Shown: positions 50,634 to 60,649, counted from the stretch's first letter. The stretch is 64,000 bases of DNA from Streptomyces sp. NBC_01571 (GCF_026339875.1 NZ_JAPEPZ010000001.1:186001-250000), one strand, 5' to 3'. Notes: a model not told the origin generated them from the letters alone. Translations and numbers: made by a program.

Positions 50634-52838
50634 GGTCAGGGTGCGATCGTAGATCAGCCGTAGTCGTACGGGCGGTTCGGCGTACCGGATGGCGTTGGTG
50701 ACCAGTTCGCTGACGATGAGTTCGGTGGCGAAGACCTCGTCGTCCAGGGCCCACGCGCCCAGTTGGCCCGAGGCGAGGGTGCGGGCCGTGGCCACGGCTG
50801 CGGGGACGGCGGGCAGACTCCAGGTGGCGACGTGGGAGGGGTCGAGGGCCCGGGTGCACGCCACCAGGACCGCCGCGTCCTGCGGGGGGTCGACGGGGAT
50901 GAGGTTCTCGGCGAGGCTCAGACACAGGTCCTGCGGGGGCTGACGGGACGCGGCGAGCAGTCGCGTGACCTCGACGTGTCCACCATCGTCGCCGAAAGCC
51001 TGCACCAGTCCGGCCGTGTACAGCACCAGGCGGGTCTGGTCGGGCACCGTCAGCTCGAACTTGGTGAAGGACGGTCCGGGCCGGCCCAGGGGTGCCCCCA
51101 CCGGAAGATCGGGGAAGGTGACCGTGCCGTCCGGACGGGCCACGGCCAACCCCGGCCGTCCGGCCGTGGCCATGACGCACTGCCGGGTGACCGGGTTGTA
51201 GACGAGGTACAGGCAGGTGGCCCCGGCGGCCTCGCTGCCGGTCGCCGGCTCACTGTTCTCCGCGTCCATCTGGTGAACGACGTCGTCGAGGCGCGCCATG
51301 ACCTCGTCCGGTGCCAGATCCAGGGCCGCAAGGATGTGCACGGCCGTCCGCAGTCGGCCCATGGTGGCCGCCGTACGCATGCCGCGACCGGGGGCGCTGC
51401 CCGTCACCAGGCCCACGCGCGCCCCGGGTTGAGCGATCACGTCGGCCCAGTCGCCGCCCGCGCCGGAGTACACCACATGGTGCGCGGTGCGCACCGAGTG
51501 CGGAGCGGGAGGAGCCTGGGGCAGCATGCCACGCTGCAGGGAGAGCACGGCGTTTCGCTCGCGGACGAAGCGGCGGGCGTTGTCCAGGGCGACGGCGGTG
51601 CGGCCCGCGAGGTCCTGGGCCAGGGTGAGGTCTTCGTCGCCGAAGGCGCCGCGAGCGCTCCAGCGATAGAAGGCGACGAGACCAAGGACGCTCTCACGCG
51701 CGACCAGGGGCACCATCATCAACGTGTGGATCCGCTCCTCCAGGAGCCGCCGGCCACGGACCATGTCATCGCGTATCCAGGCGCTGTCCTCGTCGACCGT
51801 ACGCACCAGGCACGCCTTGCGGTCGGCCAGGACCCGCATGGCGGCCGCGTCACCGGGATAGTTGCTCGGCTCACCGACCGCGTACACCCCTGGCGTGGCA
51901 TCCGCGCGGGTGGATCGAGAGGCGGCGCGCTGGAGGGTCCATCCGGCCTCCCCCGGCCCGTGCGGCACCTCGTGTCCGGCAAGCACCGGTTCGAGCAGTT
52001 CCACGGCCACGCTGTCGGCCAGCCGGGGAACCACCACCTCAGCCAGTTCCTGCGCGGTGCGCAGCACGTCAAGGGTGGTCCCGATACGGGCGCCTGCCTC
52101 GGCCACCAGTGCGAGGCGCTGCTGTGCCCGGTGCCGGTCACTGACGTCGACCACGGTGTCGGCGACGCCCATGATGCGTCCGTCGGGGTCCTGCAGGCGG
52201 AACACGGACGCCGAATAGACGTGCTCGTGCTCGGGGTCGCCGGGCGGTCGCCCCCGCTTTTCGAAGGCGATCGCCGGCTCGCCGGTCTCCAGCACCTTGG
52301 CCATCACCTGCTCGGCCATCTCGGAACTGAAGCCGGGCCACGCCTCGGTGGGGCGTAGCCCGAGGGCCTCGGTCACCCGCGTGCCCTGCATCCCCTGCGC
52401 CGCCGCGTTGTACCGCGTCAGACGCAGCTCCGGATCCAGGACGAACAGGCCGATCGGGGAACGGGTGAACAGCGCCTCCAGCAGTGCCTGGTCGACAGCG
52501 GCGGCCGGCTCGGCCGGCGCGGGTGACAGATCGACCCGCCAGCACGCACCGAACTGCAGGTCCTGCTCGGCGCACACACGGATCCGGCAGCCGACCGCGT
52601 GCCCGTCCCGGTGTCTGAACGCGGTGTCGCTCGCCCCGAAGTGGCCGGGCGAGGCCGCGGCAAGCAGTTCCGTGACCGACCGGCCGACACCCCACCGCGC
52701 CGGGTGGCCCAGCAGTTCCTCGGCTGCCGGGCTCCACCGGACCACCACGCCTACGGCATCCACCAGGAGCGATGCCTGACCGGCCGCGTCAGGCGTACTT
52801 CCCGCGGTCCGCGTGCTACCGACTTCCGATCCGTCCAT
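50634..52838 (-). pseudogene. PAS-PAS-GAF-SpoIIE-HATPase regulator, first part (interrupted by IS110)
   Basis: 735 codons precede the insertion. Order: PAS (about 20-130), PAS (about 140-260, LFVLDPELRLTRYNAAAQGM), GAF (about 275-430, MMVPLVARESVLGLVAFYR), SpoIIE/PP2C-like (about 445-640) and the first part of an HATPase (ELIVSELVTNAIRYAEPP). In the phosphatase domain the usual GDVxGHG is VTGSAPGRG, so the metal-binding Asp is missing. The insertion removes the ATP-lid half of the HATPase; the truncated frame ends 12 codons into the IS. It was probably an anti-sigma or anti-anti-sigma type stress regulator. Confidence 0.88.
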
Positions 52839-52994
52839 GACCTTCCGCCGTTCTGGGCCCCTCGGCTCGGCCGGTGCCTCCAGTCTCGCGCAGCCGGATC
52901 TGCTTCGCGCGGTCTGGGCCGCGAGCGCGCCGAGAAGCGCCCGTGCGGATCGGCTCGCACGGGCCCGCGGCCGATCGGACGCCCGGCGCCTCCG

Positions 52995-53052
52995 TCACCT
53001 GCTTGACCGGTGACGAGCAGCGATGCCATGATCTCACCTGTCTAAACGGTGA
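52995..53052. promoter_or_regulatory. Promoter with tandem TCACC-N9-GGTGA operators upstream of the VOC gene
   Basis: Two identical-format palindromes at 52995-53013 (arms extend to 7 bp, CGTCACC/GGTGACG) and 53034-53052, centres 39 bp apart. A -35 TTGACC (53003-53008) and -10 CATGAT (53027-53032) with 18-bp spacing fit between them, so the first operator covers the -35 and the second the start point. This suggests repression of the VOC and oxidoreductase genes by an unidentified dimeric regulator. Confidence 0.6.
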
Positions 53053-53097
53053 CGCACCGAGGCCCCGGCCCCCGTCCGCGAAAGAGAAGGCAAAAAA

Positions 53098-53541
53098 ATG
53101 GATCTGAAACTCGAAGTCGTCGTGCTGCCCGTCTCCGACGTCGACCGGGCCAAGGCTTTCTACGAGAAGGCCGGCTTCCGCCTGGACGTCGACTACGTCG
53201 CCGACGACAGCTACCGCGTGGTGCACCTGACGCCGCCCGGCTCACAGTGCTCGATCCTCTTCGGCACCGGGGTCACCACGGCCGCACCGGGTTCGACGCA
53301 GGGCCTGCACCTCGTCGTCACGGACGTCGTGGCGGCCCGCGCCGAGCTCGTCGGCCGAGGTGTCGAGATGAGCGAGATCTTCCACGACGCGGGCGGGGTG
53401 TTCCACCGTGGCACGGAAGAAGGCCGGGTCAGTGGCCCCGATCCGCAGCGCGCCAGCTACGGCTCGTTCACCGCCTTCAGCGACCCGGACGGCAACGGAT
53501 GGGTGCTGCAGGAGGTGACGACCCGGCTGCCCGGCCGGTGA
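53098..53541 (+). CDS. VOC-family (glyoxalase-like) protein
   Basis: The protein has 147 residues with two VOC modules: LEVVVLPVSDVDRAKAFYEK with GFRLDVDYVADD, then QGLHLVVTDVVAARAELVGR and the end YGSFTAFSDPDGNGWVLQEV. The late Glu of NGWVLQEV is the usual metal ligand, and the His in GLHLVV another. ATG 53098 follows GAGAAGG at 9 nt. Two tandem palindromes and a promoter lie just upstream. The damaged disulfide reductase gene follows 100 bp later on the same strand. Confidence 0.92.
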   Translation: MDLKLEVVVLPVSDVDRAKAFYEKAGFRLDVDYVADDSYRVVHLTPPGSQCSILFGTGVTTAAPGSTQGLHLVVTDVVAARAELVGRGVEMSEIFHDAGGVFHRGTEEGRVSGPDPQRASYGSFTAFSDPDGNGWVLQEVTTRLPGR

Positions 53542-53641
53542 CGACACCCCCTCCCCGCCGCACACGCGCCAGAACACCCACGTTCCGGCCCGCCGGTTTC
53601 CGACCGGGGCCGGAGCATCCCGACACATGACAGGAACAGTG

Positions 53642-55090
53642 ATGGACGAGGCCTCGCGCACCTACGACGTGGTCGTCATAGGCGGCGGACCGGTCGGCGA
53701 GAACGTGGCAGACCGCGCCCGCGCCACCGGGCTCAGTACCGTGATCGTGGAACGCGAACTGCTCGGCGGCGAGTGCTCGTTCTGGGCCTGCGAGCCCAGC
53801 AAGGCCCTGCTGCGGCCGGTGGTCGCCCGCGCCGACGCGCGCCGCGTACCGGGGCTGGCCAGGCGGTGCAAGGGCCGCTGGACGTGGACGCGGTCCTCGC
53901 ACACCGCGACAGGATGGCCGCGTACTGGAAGGACGAGGACCAGGCCGACTGGCTCGGATCCGTGTCCGTCGACCTCGTCCGCGGTCACGGGCGGCTCGCC
54001 GGCCCCCGACAGGTGGCGGTGCGGACTCCCGACGGGGGCACCGTGCGACTGACCGCGCGGCACGCCGTCGCGCTCTGCACGGGCACCGGCACCGACCTGC
54101 CCGACCTGCCCGGACTTCGACACCGCAGGACCGTGGACCAACCGCGAGGCGACCGCCGCCGGCCGGGTACCGGGCCGCCTGGCCGTGGTGGGCGGCGGTG
54201 TGGTCGCCGTAGAACTGGCGACCGCCTGGCAGGCGCTCGGGTCACAGGTGACCCTGCTGGTCCGCGGCGACGGACTGCTGACGAAGATGGAGCCGTTCGC
54301 GGGTGAACTGGTCGTGGAAGGCCTCCTCGAAGCCGGCGTCGACATACGGCTGGGAGTCGAGGTCACCTCCGTGGAGCGCCGAAGCGGCACGGACGGCCGA
54401 GTACGGCTCAGCCTCGCCGGCGGGGAGGAACTGGCCGCGGACGAGGTCCTGTTCGCCACCGGCCGAGCGCCGCGGACCGCGGACGTCGGCCTGGAGACCG
54501 TCGGCCTCGCACCGGGCGACTGGCTCATCGTGAACGACACCTGCCGCGTGACGGACGTCGCCGAAGGCTGGCTCTACGCCGTCGGCGACGTCAACGGGCG
54601 GTCTCTGATGACCCACCAGGGCAAGTACCAGGCCCGAACGGCCGGAGCGGCCATCGGCGCGCGCGCCGGGCGAACGCCGGTCGACGACGCCCGCTGGGGC
54701 GCACACGCCGCGACCGCCGACCACGTCGCCGTACCTCAAGTCGTGTTCACCAGCCCCGAGATAGCCTCCGTCGGCCTCACCACGCACGAAGCGGAGCGGA
54801 CCGGACGCCGGGTCGAGGTGGTGGACTACGACCTCGCCGGTCTCGCGGGCGCACAGCAGTACGCCAAGGGCTACCGGGGCCGGGCCCGCATGCTGGTCGA
54901 CACCGACCGCGGCACCGTGGCCGGCGTCACCTTCGCGGGTCCAGGCGTCGGAGAACTCCTGCACTCGGCCACGATCGCCGTCGCAGGTGAGGTGCCGATC
55001 GAACGGCTTTGGCACGCCGTTCCCGCCTTCCCCACCATCAGCGAGGTCTGGCTGAGGCTCCTGGAGACCTACCGGGACACCGCCGGGTAA
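53642..55090 (+). pseudogene. FAD-dependent disulfide oxidoreductase with two compensating frameshifts
   Basis: The frame starting at ATG 53642 has VVVIGGGPVGENVADRARAT and the redox Cys pair in GGECSFWACEPSKALLRPVV. A one-base loss near 53861 moves the continuation QAVQGPLDVDAVLAHRDRMA to the next frame. An extra base near 54115 returns it to the first frame for the NAD-binding VVGGGVVAVELATAWQALGS and the dimerisation domain (VVFTSPEIASVGLTTHEAER). Total length stays divisible by 3. In the uncorrected frame a stop occurs at 54050, so no full protein is made. Sequencing error is possible. Confidence 0.8.
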
Positions 55091-55245
55091 GCCGGCTCAC
55101 CCGGCAGTTCTCGTCACCTCCCGTGCGCTGTCCGGGTCTCCGGTCCCGCGCGGCGCCGGGGCTGCGGGGGGGGCGGAGCCGCGGGCGGGGACCGTTCGAC
55201 GGCCTCGGCCGGACACTCGACGCGGCCGTCACCGCAGACACTTAG

Positions 55246-55393
55246 TTGACACATAAACTACATGCCTTACGATTGAGGCGGCGAGCAGCGGGCCGCTTCA
55301 CGGCGGCCCGAGGCGCGCCCGCACCGCCGCACAACCTCGCCCCCTTGATTGACGAATCAAGCATGTATCATAGCGATATACTTGACGTGTCAA
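55246..55393 (+). promoter_or_regulatory. AT-rich promoter/operator region of the flavin oxidoreductase operon
   Basis: TTGACA (55246-55251) and TACGAT (55268-55273), spacing 16, form one promoter. An inverted repeat CTTGATT-GACG-AATCAAG lies at 55344-55361 and TTGAC-GT-GTCAA at 55382-55393. TAGTT/AACTA arms flank the first -35 (55243-55260). The stretch 55240-55410 is far AT-richer than the neighbourhood. The regulator is unknown. Confidence 0.5.
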
Positions 55394-55444
55394 TTACTTA
55401 CTTCTGAGTGGTCAGCTGCTTACGGGCCGCCTGAGGAGGAGACC

Positions 55445-56494
55445 ATGACGCCGCTGACCTTCGAAATCGGCCTCGACTCGTTCGGGGAGGTCGCCACCGA
55501 CGACGGCCGGACGCTGAGCGACGCCGAGACCGTCCGCCTGCTCGTCGAGGAGGCGGCACTCGCCGAATCATCGGGGGTGGACGTCTTCAGCATCGGTGAG
55601 CACTACCGGCCCGGACACGTCGACAGTGCCACTCCTGTTCTGCTCTCCGCCATCGCCGCTGTCACGGAGCGCATCCGCCTCGGCACATCGGTGACCGTTC
55701 TGAGTACCAACGATCCCGTGCGCCTGTACCACGATTTCGCGACTCTGGACGCCGTGTCGAGCGGCCGGGCCCAGATCGTGCTCGGGCGTGCGTCGGCCAC
55801 CGAGTCCTTCCCTCTCTTCGGCTACGAACTCGCCGACTACGAGGAACTGTTCGAGGAGAAACTCGAGCTCTTCATGCGTCTGCAGCGGGAGGAGACGGTG
55901 ACCTGGTCGGGCGCGTTCCGCAGATCGCTCGCCGCACAGCGGCTGCGTCCCCGGATGCCCCGAGGAGGCATCCCCACCTGGATCGGAGTGGGCGGCAGCC
56001 CGCACTCCGTGCTCCGTGCCGCCCGTTACGGACTGCCCCTGATGATGGCCGTCATCGGCGGGCGTCCGCAGCGGTTCGCCGGCCACGTCGACCTCTTCCA
56101 CCGGGCGCTGCGGCAATCCGGACACGATCCGCAACCGATCGGCCAGCACTCGCTGGGACTCGTCGCCGACACCGACGAGGAGGCGACCGAGACCTGGTGG
56201 CAGTACTGGAAACCGGTCGTGGCCCAGGCGGCAGAGGAGCGAGGGTTCTACAAGCCGACCCGCGAACGGTACATGGCCGAGATCGACCATGGCGCGCTCT
56301 TCGTCGGCTCCCCGGAAACCGTCGCCCACAAGATCGCCAGAACGGCCCGCGACCTCCGACTGAGCCGTTTCGACCTCAAATACGACATCATGCGCCTGCC
56401 TCGCCAGGCCCGCGCTCGCACGATCGAGTTGCTGGGCCGCGAAGTCGCCCCGCTGGTAAGGGAACTGCTCACCAAGGAGCCCATCCATGTCTGA
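55445..56494 (+). CDS. LLM-class flavin-dependent oxidoreductase (luciferase-like)
   Basis: The protein has 349 residues in the luciferase-like TIM-barrel family. Recognisable blocks are [62 protein letters not shown] and PTWIGVGGSPHSVLRAARYG. The enzyme uses FMN or F420. ATG 55445 follows GAGGAGGAG. It overlaps the next gene by 8 bp. With a homologous partner and an F420-reductase-like gene in the same operon, it may be F420-dependent. The substrate is unknown. Confidence 0.92.
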   Translation: MTPLTFEIGLDSFGEVATDDGRTLSDAETVRLLVEEAALAESSGVDVFSIGEHYRPGHVDSATPVLLSAIAAVTERIRLGTSVTVLSTNDPVRLYHDFATLDAVSSGRAQIVLGRASATESFPLFGYELADYEELFEEKLELFMRLQREETVTWSGAFRRSLAAQRLRPRMPRGGIPTWIGVGGSPHSVLRAARYGLPLMMAVIGGRPQRFAGHVDLFHRALRQSGHDPQPIGQHSLGLVADTDEEATETWWQYWKPVVAQAAEERGFYKPTRERYMAEIDHGALFVGSPETVAHKIARTARDLRLSRFDLKYDIMRLPRQARARTIELLGREVAPLVRELLTKEPIHV

Positions 56495-57518
56495 TCTCAC
56501 CTTCGGCCTCGACACGTTCGGCGACGTACCCACGGACGACTCAGGTGTGCTGGTCTCCCACGCGCGGGCGATCCGGCAGGTCCTCGACGAAGCCGTCCTC
56601 GCGGACGACCTCGGCGTCGACGTCATCGCGCTCGGCGAACACCATCGGGCGGAGTACTCGATCTCGTCCCCGGAGACCGTGCTCGCCGGCATCGCCACGC
56701 GCACCACGCGCATCCGGCTCGCCTCCGGCGTGACGGTGCTGAGTTCCGACGACCCCGTCCGCGTGTTCCAGCGCTTCTCCACCGTCGACGCCCTCTCCGG
56801 CGGCCGGGCCGAGGTGATCCTCGGCCGCGGCTCCTTCACGGAATCGTTCCCCCTGTTCGGATACGACCTCGCCGACTACGACACGCTGTTCGAGGAGAAG
56901 ATCGAGCTGTTCTCGAGGCTGCTGGAGGAGAAGCCCGTCACGTGGAAGGGCACCGTGCGGGCTCCCCTGGAGGACGCCGAGGTCTTTCCCCCCACCGAGT
57001 CCGGGCACCTGGCCACCTGGGTCGGTGTCGGTGGCTCACCCCAGTCGGTCATTCGCACGGCCCACTACGGGCTTCCCCTCATGCTCGCCATCATCGGCGG
57101 TTCTCCCGAGCGGTTCGCGGCCTACATCGACCTCTACCGGCGCGCGGCCGACCAGTTCGGCACCACCGCGCATCCGGTGGGAATGCACTCCCCCGGCTTC
57201 ATCGCCGACACCGACGAAGAAGCCCGGGAGCTGCACTGGCCGAGCTACCGGGTCATTCGCGACCGCATCGGCGCCCTGCGAGGCTGGCCGCCGATACGCC
57301 GGGAGGAGTACGAGGCGGAGATCGAGCACGGCTCCCTGTACATCGGCTCACCGGAGACGGTGGCCCGCAAGATCGCCGGCGCCGTTCGCCAACTCGGCGT
57401 CGGCAGGTTCGACCTCATCTACACCGCGGGCGCGCAGCCGATCAGTGCCCGTCTGCGGGCGGTCGAGCTGTACGGCACGAAGGTCATTCCCATGGTCCGC
57501 GACATCCTCGCCGGCTGA
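56487..57518 (+). CDS. LLM-class flavin-dependent oxidoreductase (luciferase-like), second copy
   Basis: The protein has 343 residues, closely similar to the gene before it: [75 protein letters not shown]. The pair probably arose by duplication and may act as a heterodimer like bacterial luciferase, or as two separate enzymes. ATG 56487 overlaps the previous stop and follows AAGGAG. The F420-reductase-like gene starts 19 bp after its stop. Confidence 0.92.
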   Translation: MSDLTFGLDTFGDVPTDDSGVLVSHARAIRQVLDEAVLADDLGVDVIALGEHHRAEYSISSPETVLAGIATRTTRIRLASGVTVLSSDDPVRVFQRFSTVDALSGGRAEVILGRGSFTESFPLFGYDLADYDTLFEEKIELFSRLLEEKPVTWKGTVRAPLEDAEVFPPTESGHLATWVGVGGSPQSVIRTAHYGLPLMLAIIGGSPERFAAYIDLYRRAADQFGTTAHPVGMHSPGFIADTDEEARELHWPSYRVIRDRIGALRGWPPIRREEYEAEIEHGSLYIGSPETVARKIAGAVRQLGVGRFDLIYTAGAQPISARLRAVELYGTKVIPMVRDILAG

Positions 57519-57537
57519 CTCGCGGAAAGGGCACGAC

Positions 57538-58254
57538 ATGAGTAACGAGGACGTCCGCACCATCGGCATCCTGGGCGCAGGGAAGGTGGGAACCGTACTG
57601 GCGCGGCTTGCCCTCGCCGCAGGCTTTCGCGTGCTGATCGCCGGTTCGGGCGCGACCGAGAAGATCGCGCTCACCATCGAGGTCCTCACCCCGGGTGCCG
57701 TCGCGGTCACCGCGGCCGAGGCGGCGGCCCAGGCAGACGTCGCGATTCTGGCCCTCCCCCTGGGCAAGCACCGCGGCATTCCGGTCGACGCGCTGCGGGG
57801 CAAGCTGGTCATCGACGCGATGAACTACTGGTGGGAGGTCGACGGCGTGCGCCCCGACTTCACCGACCCCCGCACCTCCACCAGCGAGATCGTCCAGGCC
57901 TTCCTGCCGGACTCCCGTGTGGTCAAGGCCTTCAACCACATGGGCTACCACGACCTCGAGGACGAGGCCCGGCCTGTGGGCACGCCCGGCCGCAAGGCGA
58001 TCGCCATCGCCGGTGAGGACCCTGCCGACCGGGCCACGACCGCCCGCCTCGTGAGCGCCCTCGGCTTCGACCCCGTCGCCGTCGGCCCGCTCGCCGAGGG
58101 CGTGCGCCTGGAACCGGGGACCGAACCTTTCGGCGCCGATGTCAGCGCCGAAGAGTTGCGCGCCATGATCGACCGCTTCCCCACCTCGAAACGAGGCGAG
58201 ACCGTCGGCAGGGCCCGCGCAGCTGCCACACTGCCGCCCGCCGACGTGGCATAG
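57538..58254 (+). CDS. F420:NADP oxidoreductase-like / NAD(P)-binding reductase
   Basis: The protein has 238 residues. The N-terminal Rossmann motif [20 protein letters not shown] with an AGSG turn after strand 2 fits NADP-binding F420 reductases. [33 protein letters not shown] and [16 protein letters not shown] match the family. It would exchange electrons between NADPH and F420 or a related flavin for the two upstream oxidoreductases. ATG 57538 follows GGAAAGG. It is the last gene of the operon. Confidence 0.9.
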   Translation: MSNEDVRTIGILGAGKVGTVLARLALAAGFRVLIAGSGATEKIALTIEVLTPGAVAVTAAEAAAQADVAILALPLGKHRGIPVDALRGKLVIDAMNYWWEVDGVRPDFTDPRTSTSEIVQAFLPDSRVVKAFNHMGYHDLEDEARPVGTPGRKAIAIAGEDPADRATTARLVSALGFDPVAVGPLAEGVRLEPGTEPFGADVSAEELRAMIDRFPTSKRGETVGRARAAATLPPADVA

Positions 58255-58464
58255 CGGTCGATTTCCTCCGACGTCTCGTCGCGGAAGCACCGTTCGATCC
58301 CGGCGCCTCGGGTCGCACACCGGGAGTGCGCGGCCTCGCGGGGGTGGGGCGGCCCAGGCGTGGTCCAGGACAGGGTGATTCCCCCCGGCGCCGGCGGTTC
58401 CGGCAGGCGCGGGCGGGTCTCCCGGCAGCGCGGTGTCCCCGTCGGGCCGCCGAGCGGCGTACGC

Positions 58465-59178
58465 TCAGCGCGTCGCGGGCAGGCCCGGGTAGAGGTTCGC
58501 GAGGTCGCCGGAGAGTGCGGAGCGGACGGTGCGGCTCTTGTCGTCGGCGACGACTTCGAGCGCGCGGTCCTGGACTCCGTCGAGTGCGAGGCCGGCCACC
58601 CACGCGGGGTCGACCTTGTCGGAACCGTCCACGTAGTCCGCCATGTCGGTGTCCATGTAGCCCACGTGCAAGGCGGTGACGTCGATTCCGGACGGTGCCA
58701 GCTCCTGCCGTGTCACGTTGGTCATGGCCAACTCGGCGGCCTTGGCGGCGCTGTAGCCGCCGTAGTTCGGGTAGTGCGCCCAGCTGAGCACGGAGAGCAC
58801 GTTGAGGATGCCCCCGCCCCCGTTCGCGGCGATCACCGGAGCGAAGGCCCGGGTGACGTTGAGGGAGCCGAAGAAGTGCGTCTCCATCTCCAGGCGGATA
58901 TCGCTCATGTCGCCGCCGGCGAGCCCGACGTGGGTGCTGATTCCGGCGTTGTTGATGAGAAGCGTCGCGTCCGCGGCGGCCTCCGCCGCCCGTGCCACGG
59001 AGTCCGGGTCCGTGATGTCCAGGGCGAGCGGGACGACCCCGGGCAGGTCGACCGACGACGGGTTGCGGACGCCCGCGTAGACCTTCGCGGCGCCCCGCTC
59101 GAGCAGCTGGGCGGCGAAGTGCCGGCCCAGACCGCGGTTGGCGCCGGTCACGACCGCCACTGCGTTCCTGATGTCCAT
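58465..59178 (-). CDS. Short-chain dehydrogenase/reductase
   Basis: The protein has 237 residues. Cofactor motif VTGANRGLGRHFAAQLLERG, NNAG in LLINNAGISTH, catalytic Ser in VLSVLSWAHY and Tyr-x3-Lys in YSAAK. It is divergent from the HxlR regulator, with two ATAGGTA direct repeats between them. This is a common pairing in which the HxlR protein senses a quinone, aldehyde or oxidant and controls a reductase. ATG 59178. Substrate unknown. Confidence 0.92.
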   Translation of the reverse strand: MDIRNAVAVVTGANRGLGRHFAAQLLERGAAKVYAGVRNPSSVDLPGVVPLALDITDPDSVARAAEAAADATLLINNAGISTHVGLAGGDMSDIRLEMETHFFGSLNVTRAFAPVIAANGGGGILNVLSVLSWAHYPNYGGYSAAKAAELAMTNVTRQELAPSGIDVTALHVGYMDTDMADYVDGSDKVDPAWVAGLALDGVQDRALEVVADDKSRTVRSALSGDLANLYPGLPATR

Positions 59179-59202
59179 GGTTCCTCATCCCTGAGATGCT
59201 GA

Positions 59203-59224
59203 ATAGGTATTTCCAACATAGGTA
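59203..59224. promoter_or_regulatory. Candidate HxlR operator (ATAGGTA direct repeats)
   Basis: ATAGGTA at 59203-59209 and 59218-59224, 15 bp apart, in the 86-bp gap between the SDR and the HxlR gene. Position suggests control of both genes. Confidence 0.45.
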
Positions 59225-59264
59225 GCTGGATGTGAAAACGCAACTCAGGAGTAAGCTGAGTCGC

Positions 59265-59780
59265 ATGACGCCCGCCAAGGCCACGCGGAAAGACCGCGAC
59301 CGCGAAGAGACCTGCTCGATCGCCCGCTCCCTGGAGATCGTCGGGGACCGCTGGTCCATGCTGGTCCTCCGCGAGGCGGCACTGCAGGACGTGACGCGCT
59401 TCGCCGACTTCCGCGACCGCCTCGGCATCGCCCCCGACGTCCTCACGCTGCGCCTGGGCACCCTCGTGGAAGGGGGTGTCATGGAGAAGCGGCCCTACCG
59501 CGAGCCCGGTGCGCGCACCCGCTTCAGCTACCACCTGACGCCGGCCGGCGAACAGCTGCGGCTGGTCCTGGCCGCCCTCCAGCAGTGGGGCGACGAAAAC
59601 CGGCCGCCCTCCACCGGGCCCAGCACCCTGCGGCGCTCCGCGGACGGCGACCGCGCTGTGCGCGTGGCCTTCGTCGATGACACGGACGCCGTCGTCCCCG
59701 CGGGCAACGTGCGCTTCCTGACGACGGTTCCTCGCCCGGCGCGCGGGCGGGAGGAAGCGGAGCTGGCGCCCAAGCCCTGA
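59265..59780 (+). CDS. HxlR-family transcriptional regulator
   Basis: About 171 residues. The conserved HxlR start REETCSIARSLEIVGDRWSM carries the redox-sensitive Cys (CSIA), followed by VLREAALQDVTRFADFRDRL, the recognition region GIAPDVLTLRLGTLVEGGVM and the wing YREPGARTRFSYHLTPAGEQL. A C-terminal extension of about 60 residues is present. ATG 59265 is preferred; a GTG at 59232 is possible and an AGGAG lies 13 nt before the ATG. It is divergent from the SDR. Confidence 0.92.
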   Translation: MTPAKATRKDRDREETCSIARSLEIVGDRWSMLVLREAALQDVTRFADFRDRLGIAPDVLTLRLGTLVEGGVMEKRPYREPGARTRFSYHLTPAGEQLRLVLAALQQWGDENRPPSTGPSTLRRSADGDRAVRVAFVDDTDAVVPAGNVRFLTTVPRPARGREEAELAPKP

Positions 59781-60462
59781 CCGTCGAGCGCCGGGCGGCC
59801 ACTCTCGGGCACCGGCGCCCTGACAGCCCACGAGGGCACACCCTTACATCACCCCGAACCGGCCCAGCGCCGACGGGAGTTCGAAGCGGCCGCCGCCGGC
59901 CGAACGACTGCGGCGCGCGGTCGTCCCCAGCACGAGCCGCTCGCGAGCAGCCGCACGCGGCCTGTGCCGGAGCAGCACCCCGAGTCCCGTGCCGCGGTCA
60001 GCGCGTTCTCGGGACGCGTACCGGCGGCCGAGCGCATCGGCCAGGCGTCCCAACGACGAGGCCGGTCACGAGGTCGCGGCCTCCGCCCGACCGGGGAGTC
60101 CGCGGCGGCGAGTTCGCGGGCCTCGCGGACCAGCGCGTTGCGTACAGATCTCAGCCGGCGACCGGTCAGCGCACACCTCGTTCACGGGCCGGGCGCCCTT
60201 CACCTCCGAACCGTTGCCCAGGTCGTCGCCGACGTGCGGCCGACGGACATCGGGTCGTCACGCGCACCACCGGATGGACCGCCTGACGGCCTCCTCCCCC
60301 GGCTCCCTGCCCTACCTCGCCTTGCCCCACCCCGCCCGTCACCCATGTCGGCAGGACTTCGCGGTCCCGCCCGCCAGGCATCGCCCACCGACTGTTCGAC
60401 GGCGGCGGCACCAACCCCTCAGCCGCTGATCACCACGAGACCTCCCGACAACTCGAACTGTC
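59781..60462. other. Long intergenic region, no recognised gene
   Basis: About 680 bp of very GC-rich DNA. Open frames are present on all strands but none has a ribosome site and recognisable motifs. It ends in the promoter region of the DHFR-family gene. Confidence 0.4.
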
Positions 60463-60491
60463 TTGACAATAATTTTTGTCGGTTGCATCCT
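60463..60491 (+). promoter_or_regulatory. Promoter with overlapping palindrome upstream of the DHFR-family gene
   Basis: -35 TTGACA (60463-60468) and -10 CATCCT (60486-60491), spacing 17. GACAATAATTTTTGTC at 60465-60480 is a near-perfect palindrome that covers the -35 and spacer. An ArsR-like repressor would fit, but none is adjacent. Confidence 0.55.
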
Positions 60492-60649
60492 GGAGCGGTG
60501 CTGGACCTTGCCGTGACCGAAGTCCGCACACCGCAGTGGCGCCCCGCAAGGAATCCTCGCCGGAAGGCCGCCACCTCGAACGTGCTCCGCGCGCTTCGAA
60601 ACGGCGGCAAGCAACCGAGACACGTCCACCGACACCGAAGGAATCCAGC

